Part shown: piece after piece, positions 24,816 through 33,894 of the stretch
How positions within the stretch are numbered: the stretch's first letter is position 1
Layout: every line of letters begins with the position of its first letter
NCBI GenBank assembly: GCA_021496925.1
Contig: CP053915.1
Span: 2,495,001-2,559,000 of the forward strand
Direction: 5' to 3'
DNA: 64,000 bases
Source of the DNA: Acidovorax sp. YS12
GTDB taxonomy: Bacteria; Pseudomonadota; Gammaproteobacteria; Burkholderiales; Burkholderiaceae_C
Program-made: the position numbers and the translations under genes
Notes under the pieces: model-generated
The model's input: only the letters and a program-made list of their open reading frames with translations
What the model was told of the DNA's origin: nothing
Databases searched by the model: none

Positions 24816-26261
24816 CTAGGATTTATTCCAGGTCGTGACCTGCTGGGCAATATAGGAATTCAGCGCGTTCAGCTTGCTCATCTGGCTATCCAAGGCCACG
24901 TAGCGCGCGGTCAGGCTGGCCTCCAGCCGCTTCGCACGGTCTTCCACGGTCTGGACTTCCTTCTCATTGAGCTTCTTGGCTTTTTGCAGCAATTTATCCT
25001 TGCTGGAGAAGAAGCCCGTTCCATCGGCCAGCAGGCCATCGAGCGCCGCCTTGATCTTGGTGCCCACGCCACTGGCGGCATTGCCATCAATGCCGCGGAA
25101 GACGCCCTTGAGCGCCTCAGGATCCTTCAGCGCGGCATTGAGCTTGGTCGCGTCGATCGCCAGATCGCCCGAAGGCCGCAGCACATCAGCGCCCTTGGCT
25201 GTGCTGATACCGATGTCGGACAGCGTGCGCAGCTTGCCCTCCCCGCCCGCCACCGACTGCAGCGCCATGCGCAGCGTGTTCTGCAGCGTCACCGCCGACG
25301 AGTCGCCCTGCAGCAGGCCCGCCGTCTTGGTGTCCTTGTCGTAGGCGGTGATCGTGTTGAGCGCCTGGTTGACCGCGTTGTAGGCCTTCACGAAGGCGTC
25401 GAGGTTTTCCCTGACCTTCGAGACATCGCTGGCCACGGTAATCTCCACCGGGTCGGCGGTCACCTTCAGCGCGGTGAACGTCACGCCCGCCACCGTGTCC
25501 GTGAACGCATTGGAGGGCGACGTGACCGCGATGCCGTTGACCGTCGCCTTGGCGTCTGCCGCGTAGTCCGTGGTGGCGCTGTCCATGATGCGCGACAGGC
25601 CCGAGCCATCGGCGTTCTCGCCGTCGGCGTCGGTGACGGTCATGCGGAACCCCATCGCCTCGCCCGAGCTCTTGCTGCGCAGCAGCAGGCGCTCGCCCGC
25701 CGCATCGCTCAGGATGGTTGCCGTTACGTAGGTATTGGCGCCGTTGATCTTGCCCGCGATGTCGGACAACGTGTCCTTGGCATCGATGGTGATGTCCTTC
25801 GGTGAACCGGGCGGAATGCCCGGGCCCTGCTCAAAGGTGGCGGAATCGGTCCACTTGCCCAGCTCCAGGTGCAGCGTGCCTGCGCCCACCGGCAGGCCCT
25901 TGCCCAGCGCCTGCGACGTCACGGTCTGCGTCTTGGCCAGCCCCTGCACCTGCACACTGAACGTCGAAGCCACCGAGCCACCCAGCGCCGACGCGGTGAT
26001 GGCATCCTTGTTCGACGAGGTGGCGCTCATTGCATTCCAGCCGGTCACACTGGCCAGTTTGTTCGTCGCATCCGACAGCGTGGAGACCAGCGACTTGATC
26101 TGCCCGTAGGTGGAGATCTTGGCGTCGATCATCGTGGCCTGGTAGGTCAGGCCGGTACTCCTGGTGATCGGCAGGCGCGCCCCATTCACAGCCGACTCGA
26201 TGAGCCCACCGACATTGACGTTGCCGCCGAGACCGATCCCCACATTTGAAAAGCTGGCCAT
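24816..26261 (-). CDS. fliD: filament cap protein FliD
   Basis: Cap that helps flagellin fold at the filament tip, and often an adhesin. In 481 residues: a FliD N-terminal domain (SNVGIGLGGNVNVGGLIESAVNGARLPI), a variable middle, and the C-terminal FliD domain with KAYNAVNQALNTITAYDKDTKTAGLLQGD and a terminal coiled coil ending NSYIAQQVTTWNKS. The ATG at 26261 follows AGGAGG at a good distance. It is upstream of fliS and fliT, probably as one operon. Confidence 0.95.
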   Translation of the reverse strand: MASFSNVGIGLGGNVNVGGLIESAVNGARLPITRSTGLTYQATMIDAKISTYGQIKSLVSTLSDATNKLASVTGWNAMSATSSNKDAITASALGGSVASTFSVQVQGLAKTQTVTSQALGKGLPVGAGTLHLELGKWTDSATFEQGPGIPPGSPKDITIDAKDTLSDIAGKINGANTYVTATILSDAAGERLLLRSKSSGEAMGFRMTVTDADGENADGSGLSRIMDSATTDYAADAKATVNGIAVTSPSNAFTDTVAGVTFTALKVTADPVEITVASDVSKVRENLDAFVKAYNAVNQALNTITAYDKDTKTAGLLQGDSSAVTLQNTLRMALQSVAGGEGKLRTLSDIGISTAKGADVLRPSGDLAIDATKLNAALKDPEALKGVFRGIDGNAASGVGTKIKAALDGLLADGTGFFSSKDKLLQKAKKLNEKEVQTVEDRAKRLEASLTARYVALDSQMSKLNALNSYIAQQVTTWNKS

Positions 26262-26434
26262 GGCCGCCTCCTGATGAATGCACTGTCAGGTTAATACCAA
26301 CCGGGAGATTATCCAACCAGGCCGCCGGGCGCATTGCGCCGATAAGCGCCGATAAGCACCGGGAATACCGGCAATTCACGCGCAAACGGCAAAGCGGCAG
26401 CGATCTCCCATCGCCGCCGCCCTTGTTTTTGTTC

Positions 26435-26460
26435 GAAGGCCGGAGAACCCTCCGGCCTTC
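26435..26460 (-). terminator. strong hairpin after minus-strand flagellin gene
   Basis: A perfect 11-bp stem, GAAGGCCGGAG (26435-26445) with CTCCGGCCTTC (26450-26460), loop AACC. It stands 10 bp past the flagellin stop. On the flagellin strand the following bases are A-rich, not T-rich, so it is not a textbook intrinsic terminator. It may protect the 3' end of the mRNA or work with Rho. Confidence 0.6.
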
Positions 26461-26469
26461 AGTCCTGGC

Positions 26470-28017
26470 TTAGCCGCGCAGCAGGGCCAGCACGCCCTGA
26501 GGCAGCTGGTTGGCCTGGGCCACCATGGCGGTGCCGGCCTGTTGCAGGATCTGAGCACGCGACAGGGCGGCGGTTTCCGACGCGAAGTCGGCATCCTGGA
26601 TGCGGCCACGCGAGGCGGACATGTTTTCCGAGGTGGTCTGCAGGTTGGTCACCGTGCTCTCGAAGCGCGACTGCAGGGCGCCGTAGCTGGCGCGCTGGCT
26701 GGCGATGGCTGAGATGGCGGCATCGACGATGGCCAGGGTACGGTTGGCACCGGCCACCGTGCTCACATCCATGTCCTTCACGGCCTGCATCTGGCTGGCG
26801 TTGGCACTGGTGGTAAGCAGGAAACCATCCGCAGCACCCGCCGCAGTCCCCTTGCTGTCCGTGGCGCTGAACGACTTGGACGAATCCAGCGTGAGCTGCC
26901 CCGTGACAACCGTGAAATTCGTCGATGCCGCAGTCAGCGAAGCGACGCCAGGAACGGCCGTGCCCTTTGCATTGGCCTGGCTCAGGTTGGCCGTCGCCGT
27001 GGCCGACTTGTTCTTGATGTTGATGTCGCCGCCCGCATCATTCACCAGGATGATGCCGTCGCCCTTGTCGTTTACGCGGGCCGAGATACCGGTCTTGGCC
27101 GAGACGTCGTTGAACGCCTTCACGGCCGCACTCATATCCTCTGCCGTTGGCAGACCTTTCGAACTGAAAGCGATGGTTACGGGCGCAGAGGTGTCATTGT
27201 TTGAAGCCACATCCAGCGTGTAGGAGCCAGAAACAAAGGTGTCCAGCTGCACTTCGGTGCGCGCCGAGGCACTGACGCCAGTAAATTCAGTCTGGGCGTT
27301 TACCAGGGCCGCCACATCCTTAGCAGAACTCTTGGCAGCGTAGTCAATCACTTTCTTACCCAACGCGCCTTCGATGGTCAGCTGGCCACCGGTGATGGCC
27401 GAGGTACCCGTGCTGGATGCCTGCACGATCTTGGAGCCCGACGTGCTGTTCAGCGTCAGGTCGCCAGTGGCATCGGTGGACGTGACGGCCTTGCCGCCGA
27501 TTCGGTAGTTGCCGTACGAATTGGTGCTGAAGTTGGACGACGTGGCCGTGATGGTCTGGTTAGCGTTGGCGCCCACCTGGAACTGTGCGCTGGTGAACGA
27601 GCCGTCCAGAAGCTTGCGGCCGTTGAATTCGGTGGTCTTGGCAATGCGATCCAACTCGGAGGTGAGCTGATTCACTTCGGAGTTCAGCGCTTCGCGGTCC
27701 GAGGCGCTGTTGGTGGCGTTGGCCGACTGCACAGCCAGCTCGCGAATACGTTGCAGAATGTCGCCCGAGCTCTTCAGCGCGCCTTCGGCGGTCTGCGCCA
27801 GCGAGATGCCGTCGTTGGCGTTGCGTACAGCCTGATTCAGACCACGAATCTGGCTGGTAAAGCGCTCCGAAATGGCCAGGCCGGCCGCGTCGTCCTTGGC
27901 GCTGTTAATACGCAGGCCCGAGGACAGACGGTTGATCGAGGTGTTGAGCGCGTTTGCGCTGGTACTCAAGTTGCGCTGGGCGGTCAGCGATGCGACGTTG
28001 GTGTTGATAGTGGCCAT
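26470..28017 (-). CDS. fliC: flagellin
   Basis: Filament subunit of 515 residues. The N-terminal D0/D1 domain (about 1-175) is classical (LNTSINRLSSGLRINSAKDDAAGLAIS), as is the C-terminal D1/D0 domain ending LPQGVLALLRG. The middle (about 180-410) is Ser/Thr/Ala-rich and surface-exposed, a usual place for O-glycosylation. The ends are almost identical to the flagellin at 28366, while the middle differs. A good sigma-28 promoter lies about 150 bp upstream, and AGGAG precedes the ATG. Confidence 0.96.
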   Translation of the reverse strand: MATINTNVASLTAQRNLSTSANALNTSINRLSSGLRINSAKDDAAGLAISERFTSQIRGLNQAVRNANDGISLAQTAEGALKSSGDILQRIRELAVQSANATNSASDREALNSEVNQLTSELDRIAKTTEFNGRKLLDGSFTSAQFQVGANANQTITATSSNFSTNSYGNYRIGGKAVTSTDATGDLTLNSTSGSKIVQASSTGTSAITGGQLTIEGALGKKVIDYAAKSSAKDVAALVNAQTEFTGVSASARTEVQLDTFVSGSYTLDVASNNDTSAPVTIAFSSKGLPTAEDMSAAVKAFNDVSAKTGISARVNDKGDGIILVNDAGGDINIKNKSATATANLSQANAKGTAVPGVASLTAASTNFTVVTGQLTLDSSKSFSATDSKGTAAGAADGFLLTTSANASQMQAVKDMDVSTVAGANRTLAIVDAAISAIASQRASYGALQSRFESTVTNLQTTSENMSASRGRIQDADFASETAALSRAQILQQAGTAMVAQANQLPQGVLALLRG

Positions 28018-28365
28018 TGCTACTCTCCTGAAGGAACTGACATATCTATGGCGTTACCGCCAACTGGGCCCAGAACCGTCTGGCCGCAGGGTTCACAGCG
28101 CCGGGGCGGCTGTCTGTTGAACGGCGGGCACATCCGCTACCTCTTGTTGCAAACGTCCCGTTGAGGTTGTTTTCGGGCGGCCGCCGGAAAACTTTAGGGG
28201 TCTCCGCGGGCAAATCTGCGGATTAGGCGGTTTTTTGGCTGCTTATCCAACCTACGGCCTAGCGGCGGCTGACCACAATCGCTCCATCGTTCCCAAAAAG
28301 TCCGCCGGAGGGGTAGCGCTTGAGCCGGCAGAAATGTTTGTATCCCGCCACGCAGGAGTTCCGCC
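28018..28365. other. intergenic region between divergent flagellin genes
   Basis: This 348-bp region holds the sigma-28 promoter and the long (about 145 nt) 5' leader of the minus-strand flagellin gene. For the plus-strand flagellin gene I see a ribosome-binding site (AGGAG) but no good TAAA/GCCGATAA pair. No gene is apparent. Confidence 0.6.
28170..28196 (-). promoter_or_regulatory. sigma-28 (FliA) promoter of the minus-strand flagellin gene
   Basis: On the minus strand TAAAGTTT (28196-28189) is identical to the enteric sigma-28 -35 box. After an 11-base spacer comes CCCGAAAA (28177-28170), six of eight matches to GCCGATAA. Transcription would start about 145 nt before the flagellin ATG. 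Confidence 0.75.
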
Positions 28366-29907
28366 ATGGCATCGACGATCAACACGAATATTGCCTCGCT
28401 CACCGCGCAACGCAACCTGGGCGTGAGCCAGTCGTCCCTCAACACCTCCATCAACCGCCTGTCCTCGGGCCTGCGCATCAACAGCGCCAAGGACGACGCG
28501 GCCGGCTTGGCCATTTCGGAGCGCTTCACCACGCAGATCCGCGGCATGAACCAGGCGGCGCGCAACGCCAACGACGGCATCTCGCTGGCGCAAGTGGCCG
28601 AAGGCGCGCTCAAGAGCTCGGGCGACATCCTGCAGCGTATCCGCGAGCTGGCCGTGCAGTCGGCCAACGCCACCAACAGCGCCTCGGACCGCGAAGCGCT
28701 GAACTCCGAAGTGAACCAGCTCACCGCAGAGCTGGACCGCATCGCCAAGACCACTGAATTCAACGGCCGCAAGCTGCTGGACGGCTCGTTCACCAGCGCG
28801 CAGTTCCAGGTGGGCGCCAACGCCAACCAAACCATCACGGCCACCTCGTCGAACTTCAGCACCAATTCCTACGGCAACTACCGCATTGGCGGCAAGGCCG
28901 TGCTGCCGACGGACAACACGGGCGACCTGACGCTGGGCAGCGCCCCCGGTTCCGTCAGAGCCCAGGGTGCTTCGCCAAACTCAGCCATCACCGGCGGTAC
29001 CCTGTCGGTAGATGGCGCGTACGGGAAAAAGGACATCATCTACCCAGCGGGTGCCTCGGCCAAGAGCGTGGCCGCCCTGGTGAACGCCCAAACCGAACTC
29101 ACCGGCGTGAGCGCCTCGGCGCGCACCGAGATCGGCCTGGATGCCCTTGCCTCCGGCGCGTACACGCTGCAAATCGCTTCGAACAACGACGCAGGTGCTC
29201 CGGCCACCGTGTCGTTTACCGTCAAGTCCCTCACCGCCGAAGGCTTGAGCGCTGCCGTCAAGGCCTTCAACGACGTCTCGGCCAAAACTGGCGTATCCGC
29301 CAGGGTGAACGACGATGGCAACCGCATCATCCTCACCAACGATTCGGGCGAGGACATCAAACTCCTGAACAAACTGGCCCCCGGAGCCATCACCATCACC
29401 ACGCCCGACGGCCTCGGATTAACCCCTGCAGTGACGGCTGCGGTGAACGCGGCGGGCACCTTGGCCGGCAACGGTACTGTCCTTACGGGCCAATTGACAC
29501 TGGATTCATCCAAGTCATTCAGCGCGACCGACTCGGTTGGCTCGCCCGGCGGCTTCATGATCGCCGCCGCCACCGCCACCTCGAGCCAGCTACAGGCCGT
29601 CAAGGACATGGACGTGAGCACGGTGGACGGTGCCAATCGCACCCTGGCCATGGTGGACTCTGCCATCGCCGCGATCAGCAGCCAGCGCGCCAACTACGGC
29701 GCCCTGCAGTCGCGCTTCGAGACGACCATCGCCAACTTGAACATCTCGTCGGAAAACATGTCCGCCTCGCGCAGCCGCATCCTGGATGCCGACTTCGCGG
29801 CCGAAACGGCCAACCTGTCGCGCACCCAGATCCTGCAGCAGGCCGGCACCGCCATGGTGGCCCAGGCCAACCAGATTCCGCAGGGCGTGCTGTCGTTGCT
29901 GAAGTAA
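28366..29907 (+). CDS. flagellin (second copy)
   Basis: Second filament subunit, 513 residues, divergent from the first. Residues about 25-175 and the last 100 residues are nearly identical to the 26470-28017 protein, while the middle has its own Thr/Ala-rich sequence. The C-terminus ends IPQGVLSLLK. AGGAG precedes the ATG, but no convincing sigma-28 site was found upstream. Two facing copies with long identical arms could exchange sequence or invert. The gene is followed by a palindrome that may act as a terminator. Confidence 0.95.
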   Translation: MASTINTNIASLTAQRNLGVSQSSLNTSINRLSSGLRINSAKDDAAGLAISERFTTQIRGMNQAARNANDGISLAQVAEGALKSSGDILQRIRELAVQSANATNSASDREALNSEVNQLTAELDRIAKTTEFNGRKLLDGSFTSAQFQVGANANQTITATSSNFSTNSYGNYRIGGKAVLPTDNTGDLTLGSAPGSVRAQGASPNSAITGGTLSVDGAYGKKDIIYPAGASAKSVAALVNAQTELTGVSASARTEIGLDALASGAYTLQIASNNDAGAPATVSFTVKSLTAEGLSAAVKAFNDVSAKTGVSARVNDDGNRIILTNDSGEDIKLLNKLAPGAITITTPDGLGLTPAVTAAVNAAGTLAGNGTVLTGQLTLDSSKSFSATDSVGSPGGFMIAAATATSSQLQAVKDMDVSTVDGANRTLAMVDSAIAAISSQRANYGALQSRFETTIANLNISSENMSASRSRILDADFAAETANLSRTQILQQAGTAMVAQANQIPQGVLSLLK

Positions 29908-29938
29908 AAAACAGCAAACCTCGCAAGAACTCCTTCTT

Positions 29939-29985
29939 TGATAGCTGTCAGCGCTTGCCAGGCAAGGGTTGACAGCTATTTTCAT
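29939..29985 (+). terminator. palindrome after second flagellin gene (repeat copy 4)
   Basis: ATAGCTGTCA (29941-29950) pairs with TGACAGCTAT (29970-29979), with a GCGCTTGCC/GGCAAG inner pairing, followed by TTTTCATT. It is a variant of the dispersed AGCGCTT repeat in which the outer arm also pairs and a T-run follows, so it probably serves as the terminator of the flagellin gene. Confidence 0.7.
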
Positions 29986-30115
29986 TAGAATCCTGCAGAA
30001 AAACAGCGGTTATCGCCAATAGCGCAGGGGTCTCCATGAAAATACGTCAATCAGGAAGCCTAGGATAAATATCCTGTCCAGCCCGGCCAGTTGTACCAGA
30101 TACACCGACAGGTCC

Positions 30116-30727
30116 ATGAAATCGCTGATCCAAGCCGCTCCGCACCAACTGACCCGCACCGACCGGCGAAACCACTATGGCCATGATGGCGCCGTTGTCT
30201 GGCTGACGGGGCTTTCCGCAGCCGGAAAATCCACACTGGCCATGGCCGTGGAACAGCAGCTGACTGCACTGGGCTACTCCTGCTATGTGCTCGATGGCGA
30301 CAACGTCCGGCATGGATTGAATTCCGATCTGGGTTTCTCCCCAGAAGCCCGCACAGAAAACATCCGGCGCGTGGGCGAAGTAGCCGCCCTGTTCGCTGAC
30401 GCCGGCCTAGTATGCCTCTGCGCCTTCATTTCCCCCTACCAGAGGGATCGTTTGAAGGCCCGGCAGGCTTGCCGGCAGACTTTTCACGAAGTACATGTAG
30501 CGGCCGACATCACCACTTGCGCGGCCCGCGACCCTAAGGGGCTATACCGGAAGGCAAGCGCCGGGGTATTGGGCCAAATGACCGGGCTTTCCGCCCCCTA
30601 CGAGCCGCCAGACCACTGCGAGCTGAGAATCGACACGCACCGGGAATCCATCGAACAAAGCACCGAGAACCTGCTTCGGTATATCAAGCATGCCGTTCCC
30701 CTTTCTCCCCCACTGAGAACACGATGA
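30116..30727 (+). CDS. adenylylsulfate kinase-like protein (CysC family)
   Basis: P-loop kinase of 203 residues with GLSAAGKS at 32-39 and the APS-kinase run DGDNVRHGLNSDLGFS, then RRVGEVA, FISPYQRDR and YEPP. Sequence points to phosphorylation of adenylyl sulfate to PAPS, a sulfate donor. It overlaps rfbF by four bases (ATGA) and opens a sugar operon, without a nearby CysD/CysN or sulfotransferase. A CysC relative in the Campylobacter capsule locus instead phosphorylates CDP-phosphoramidate, so a role in sugar modification is an alternative. Family sure, substrate unsure. Confidence 0.85.
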   Translation: MKSLIQAAPHQLTRTDRRNHYGHDGAVVWLTGLSAAGKSTLAMAVEQQLTALGYSCYVLDGDNVRHGLNSDLGFSPEARTENIRRVGEVAALFADAGLVCLCAFISPYQRDRLKARQACRQTFHEVHVAADITTCAARDPKGLYRKASAGVLGQMTGLSAPYEPPDHCELRIDTHRESIEQSTENLLRYIKHAVPLSPPLRTR

Positions 30728-31494
30728 AGGCCGTCATCCTGGCGGGCGGCCTGGGCACCCGTATTTCCGAGGAATCGCATCTGCGGCCCAAGCCGATGGT
30801 CGAGATTGGCGGCAAGCCGATCATCTGGCATGTCATGAAAATCTATTCACATTTCGGTATCAACGATTTCGTGATCTGCCTGGGCTACAAGGGCTACGTC
30901 ATCAAGGAGTACTTTGCCAATTACTTCCTGCACATGTCGGACGTGACTTTCGACATGGCGCAGAACCGCATGCAAATCCACGACCAGCACGCCGAGCCGT
31001 GGCGCGTGACGCTGGTGGACACCGGTGAGCACACCATGACCGGCGGGCGCCTGAAGCGCGTGCGCAAGTACCTGGGCGACGACACCTTCTGCATGACCTA
31101 CGGCGACGGCGTGGCCAACATCGACGTGGCCGCGCTGCTCGCGTTCCACCGCCACCATGGCAAGCAAGCCACCGTGACGGCCGTGCAGCCGCCGGGCCGC
31201 TTCGGCGCCCTGGAGATAGAGGGCGAACAAGTGCGCGGCTTCCAGGAAAAGCCACAGGGGGATGGTGGCTGGATCAACGGAGGCTTTTTCGTGCTGGAGC
31301 CCAGTGCACTGGATGACATCGCGGGGGATGCCACCATCTGGGAGCAGGAGCCCATGCGCCAACTGGCTGCGCGCGGCGAGCTGATGAGCCACTTCCACCA
31401 TGGCTTTTGGCAACCCATGGATACCTTGCGCGACCGCAACCTGCTCGAAGAACACTGGCAAAGCGGGCATGCGCCCTGGCAGCAATGGAGTTGA
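30724..31494 (+). CDS. rfbF: glucose-1-phosphate cytidylyltransferase
   Basis: Makes CDP-D-glucose from glucose-1-phosphate and CTP, the first step toward CDP-linked deoxy sugars. The 256-residue protein has the nucleotidyltransferase motif AGGLGTRI at 7-14 and RPKPMVEIGGKPIIWHVMKIY, followed by YGDGVANID, all typical of RfbF. It overlaps the cysC-like gene by four bases and rfbG by ten, so the three are translated together. Confidence 0.95.
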   Translation: MKAVILAGGLGTRISEESHLRPKPMVEIGGKPIIWHVMKIYSHFGINDFVICLGYKGYVIKEYFANYFLHMSDVTFDMAQNRMQIHDQHAEPWRVTLVDTGEHTMTGGRLKRVRKYLGDDTFCMTYGDGVANIDVAALLAFHRHHGKQATVTAVQPPGRFGALEIEGEQVRGFQEKPQGDGGWINGGFFVLEPSALDDIAGDATIWEQEPMRQLAARGELMSHFHHGFWQPMDTLRDRNLLEEHWQSGHAPWQQWS

Positions 31495-32552
31495 GCGCCG
31501 CGTTCTGGGCTGGGCGGCGCGTGCTGCTGACCGGGCACACCGGCTTCAAGGGCGGCTGGCTGGCGCTATGGCTGCGCATGCTGGGCGCCCAGGTGCGGGG
31601 GTACGCACTACCGGCCACCGCCACGCCCGCGCTGTGGCACGCGGCACGGCTGACCGAGCTGGCGCCCGGCACGCTGGCAGACATCCGCGACGGCGCGCGC
31701 CTGGCCACTGCCGTTACCGAATTCCAGCCCGAAGTCGTGCTGCACTTGGCCGCGCAGCCGCTGGTGCGCGCGTCTTACCAGACACCCGCCGAAACCTATG
31801 CCACCAACGTGATGGGCACGGTTCACCTGCTCGAAGCCGTGCGCCAATGCAACGCGGTGCGCGCGGTGGTGGTGGTGAGCAGCGACAAGTGCTACGACAA
31901 CCGCGAGTGGCTCTGGCCCTACCGCGAGCAGGACGCGCTGGGCGGGCACGACCCCTACAGCAGCAGCAAGGCCTGCGTGGAGCTGCTGTGCGCCTCGTGG
32001 CGCGCCTCGTTCCTGCAAGGCCGCGACACGCTTCTGGCCACAGCGCGCGCGGGCAACGTGATCGGCGGCGGCGACTGGTCGCCCGACCGCCTGGTGCCCG
32101 ACGCCCTGCGCGCCTGGGAGCGCGGTGAGACGCTGGCGCTGCGCTACCCCCAGGCCACCCGTCCCTGGCAGCACGTGCTGGAGCCGCTGCACGGCTACCT
32201 GCTGCTGGCGCAGGCGCTGGCCGAAGGGCGCGGCACTGCGGCAGCGGCCTGGAACTTCGGTCCCGACACCAACGGCGTGGCAAGCGTGGCCGAGGTGGTC
32301 GGGCAGCTTTCCGCCCTGTGGCCCGGCCCGGCGGCATGGCGCGCCGAACCGCAGGCGCGGCAACCCCACGAGGCCGGGCTGCTGGCGCTCGATGCGTCCA
32401 AGGCGCGCAATCTGCTCGGCTGGCGCCCACGCTGGACGCTGGCGCAGGCGCTGGCGCACACCATGGAATGGCACAGCGCCTGGCGCGCAGGCGCGGACAT
32501 GCAGGCTTTCACACGCGCACAGATCGCGGCTTTCCAGGACAGTGCCTCATGA
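31485..32552 (+). CDS. rfbG: CDP-glucose 4,6-dehydratase
   Basis: Extended SDR that converts CDP-glucose to CDP-4-keto-6-deoxyglucose with bound NAD. It has 355 residues from the ATG at 31485 (MELSAAFW). The NAD motif TGHTGFKG lies near 16-23, the catalytic Ser-Asp run is VVSSDKCYDN, and the YxxxK is in DPYSSSKACVE. A longer frame from 31407 would add residues inside rfbF and is not family-like. It overlaps its neighbours on both sides. Confidence 0.95.
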   Translation: MELSAAFWAGRRVLLTGHTGFKGGWLALWLRMLGAQVRGYALPATATPALWHAARLTELAPGTLADIRDGARLATAVTEFQPEVVLHLAAQPLVRASYQTPAETYATNVMGTVHLLEAVRQCNAVRAVVVVSSDKCYDNREWLWPYREQDALGGHDPYSSSKACVELLCASWRASFLQGRDTLLATARAGNVIGGGDWSPDRLVPDALRAWERGETLALRYPQATRPWQHVLEPLHGYLLLAQALAEGRGTAAAAWNFGPDTNGVASVAEVVGQLSALWPGPAAWRAEPQARQPHEAGLLALDASKARNLLGWRPRWTLAQALAHTMEWHSAWRAGADMQAFTRAQIAAFQDSAS

Positions 32553-33874
32553 ATTTTTCCGATGAATCTTCGCTGCGCCAGCACATCGGCGGACTGGTGG
32601 AGCTGTATGCACAGCGCTACCGTACACCCGGGTCTTTCGTGCCGGGACAAACACCCATTCCGCCCTCCGGCAAGCTGATCGACGCCGAGGAAATCAAGCT
32701 GATGGTGGAGGCTGCCCTCGACGGCTGGCTGACCACCGGGCGGTTCAATGCGGAGTTTGAAAGCAGGCTCGCGGCGTTCATCGGTGTGAAGCACCTGATT
32801 ACCGTGAATTCAGGCTCGTCGGCCAATCTGATCGCCTTCAGCACACTCACCAGCCCCAGGCTGGGCACCCGGGCCATACAGCCAGGCGACGAAGTGATCG
32901 GCGTGGCGGCGGGCTTTCCCACCACCGTCAACCCCATTCTGCAGTTTGGCGCCGTGCCGGTATTCGTGGACGTGGAACTGGGCACCTACAACATCGACGC
33001 CAGCCAGATCGAAGCAGCCATAGGCCCCCGCACCAAAGCCATCATGCTGGCCCACACGCTGGGCAATCCCTACAACCTGGAGACCGTCACCGCGCTGTGC
33101 AAGAAGCACGGTCTGTGGCTGGTGGAAGACTGCTGCGACGCCCTGGGCTCCACCTACCAGGGCCGCATGGTGGGCACGTTCGGCGACATCGGCACCCTGA
33201 GCTTCTACCCCGCGCACCACATCACCATGGGCGAAGGCGGCGCGGTGTTCACCAACAATGCCGAACTGAAGGCCATCGCCGAGAGCTTCCGCGATTGGGG
33301 GCGCGACTGCTATTGCGCGCCCGGCAAGGACAACACCTGCGGCAAGCGCTTCTGCCAGAAGCTGGGCGAGTTGCCTGCGGGCTACGACCACAAGTACACC
33401 TACAGCCACCTGGGCTACAACCTCAAGATCACCGACATGCAGGCCGCATGCGGCCTGGCGCAGCTCGGCAAGGCCGCGCAGTTCGTAGCGCAGCGCAAGC
33501 GCAATTTTGCCTATCTGCACGAGCTGCTGCGCAAGTGCGAGGAGTTCCTCATCCTCCCCCGGGCCACGGAGCATGCCGACCCGTCCTGGTTCGGCTTTCC
33601 GCTCACGCTGCGCCGCAATGCGCCGGTATCCCGTATAGATCTGCTGACGTACCTTGACCAGAACCGGGTGGGAACACGCTTGCTTTTCGCCGGGAACCTG
33701 ATTCGCCAACCCTATATGGCAGGCAGAAAGTACCGGGTCAGCGGCACGCTGGAAAACACTGACACAGTGATGAACCACACGTTCTGGATCGGTGTGCAGC
33801 CGGCGTTGACACAAGACATGATGGACTTTGCAGCCGCCAGGATCAGGGCTTATCTTGGCGTCGATTTTGAATAG
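32549..33874 (+). CDS. rfbH: CDP-4-keto-6-deoxyglucose 3-dehydrase (E1)
   Basis: PMP-dependent iron-sulfur enzyme that starts C-3 deoxygenation to 3,6-dideoxyhexoses. The aminotransferase fold has His in place of the PLP-binding Lys (YPAHHITMGEGG, H223/H224), the hallmark of RfbH/E1. Cys 196, 254, 256 and 264 fit the C-X57-C-X-C-X7-C cluster motif exactly. 441 residues from the ATG at 32549, which overlaps the rfbG stop as ATGA. The reductase partner (E3/RfbI) is not in this window and must come from elsewhere, or another reductase is used. Confidence 0.95.
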   Translation: MNFSDESSLRQHIGGLVELYAQRYRTPGSFVPGQTPIPPSGKLIDAEEIKLMVEAALDGWLTTGRFNAEFESRLAAFIGVKHLITVNSGSSANLIAFSTLTSPRLGTRAIQPGDEVIGVAAGFPTTVNPILQFGAVPVFVDVELGTYNIDASQIEAAIGPRTKAIMLAHTLGNPYNLETVTALCKKHGLWLVEDCCDALGSTYQGRMVGTFGDIGTLSFYPAHHITMGEGGAVFTNNAELKAIAESFRDWGRDCYCAPGKDNTCGKRFCQKLGELPAGYDHKYTYSHLGYNLKITDMQAACGLAQLGKAAQFVAQRKRNFAYLHELLRKCEEFLILPRATEHADPSWFGFPLTLRRNAPVSRIDLLTYLDQNRVGTRLLFAGNLIRQPYMAGRKYRVSGTLENTDTVMNHTFWIGVQPALTQDMMDFAAARIRAYLGVDFE

Positions 33875-33894
33875 GCAACCCGGAGAAGAACCTG

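Noticed and set aside
26338..26355. Tandem GCCGATAA motifs resembling two sigma-28 -10 boxes
   Set aside because: They face the 3' end of the flagellin gene on the opposite strand and have no TAAA-type -35 at the proper spacing.
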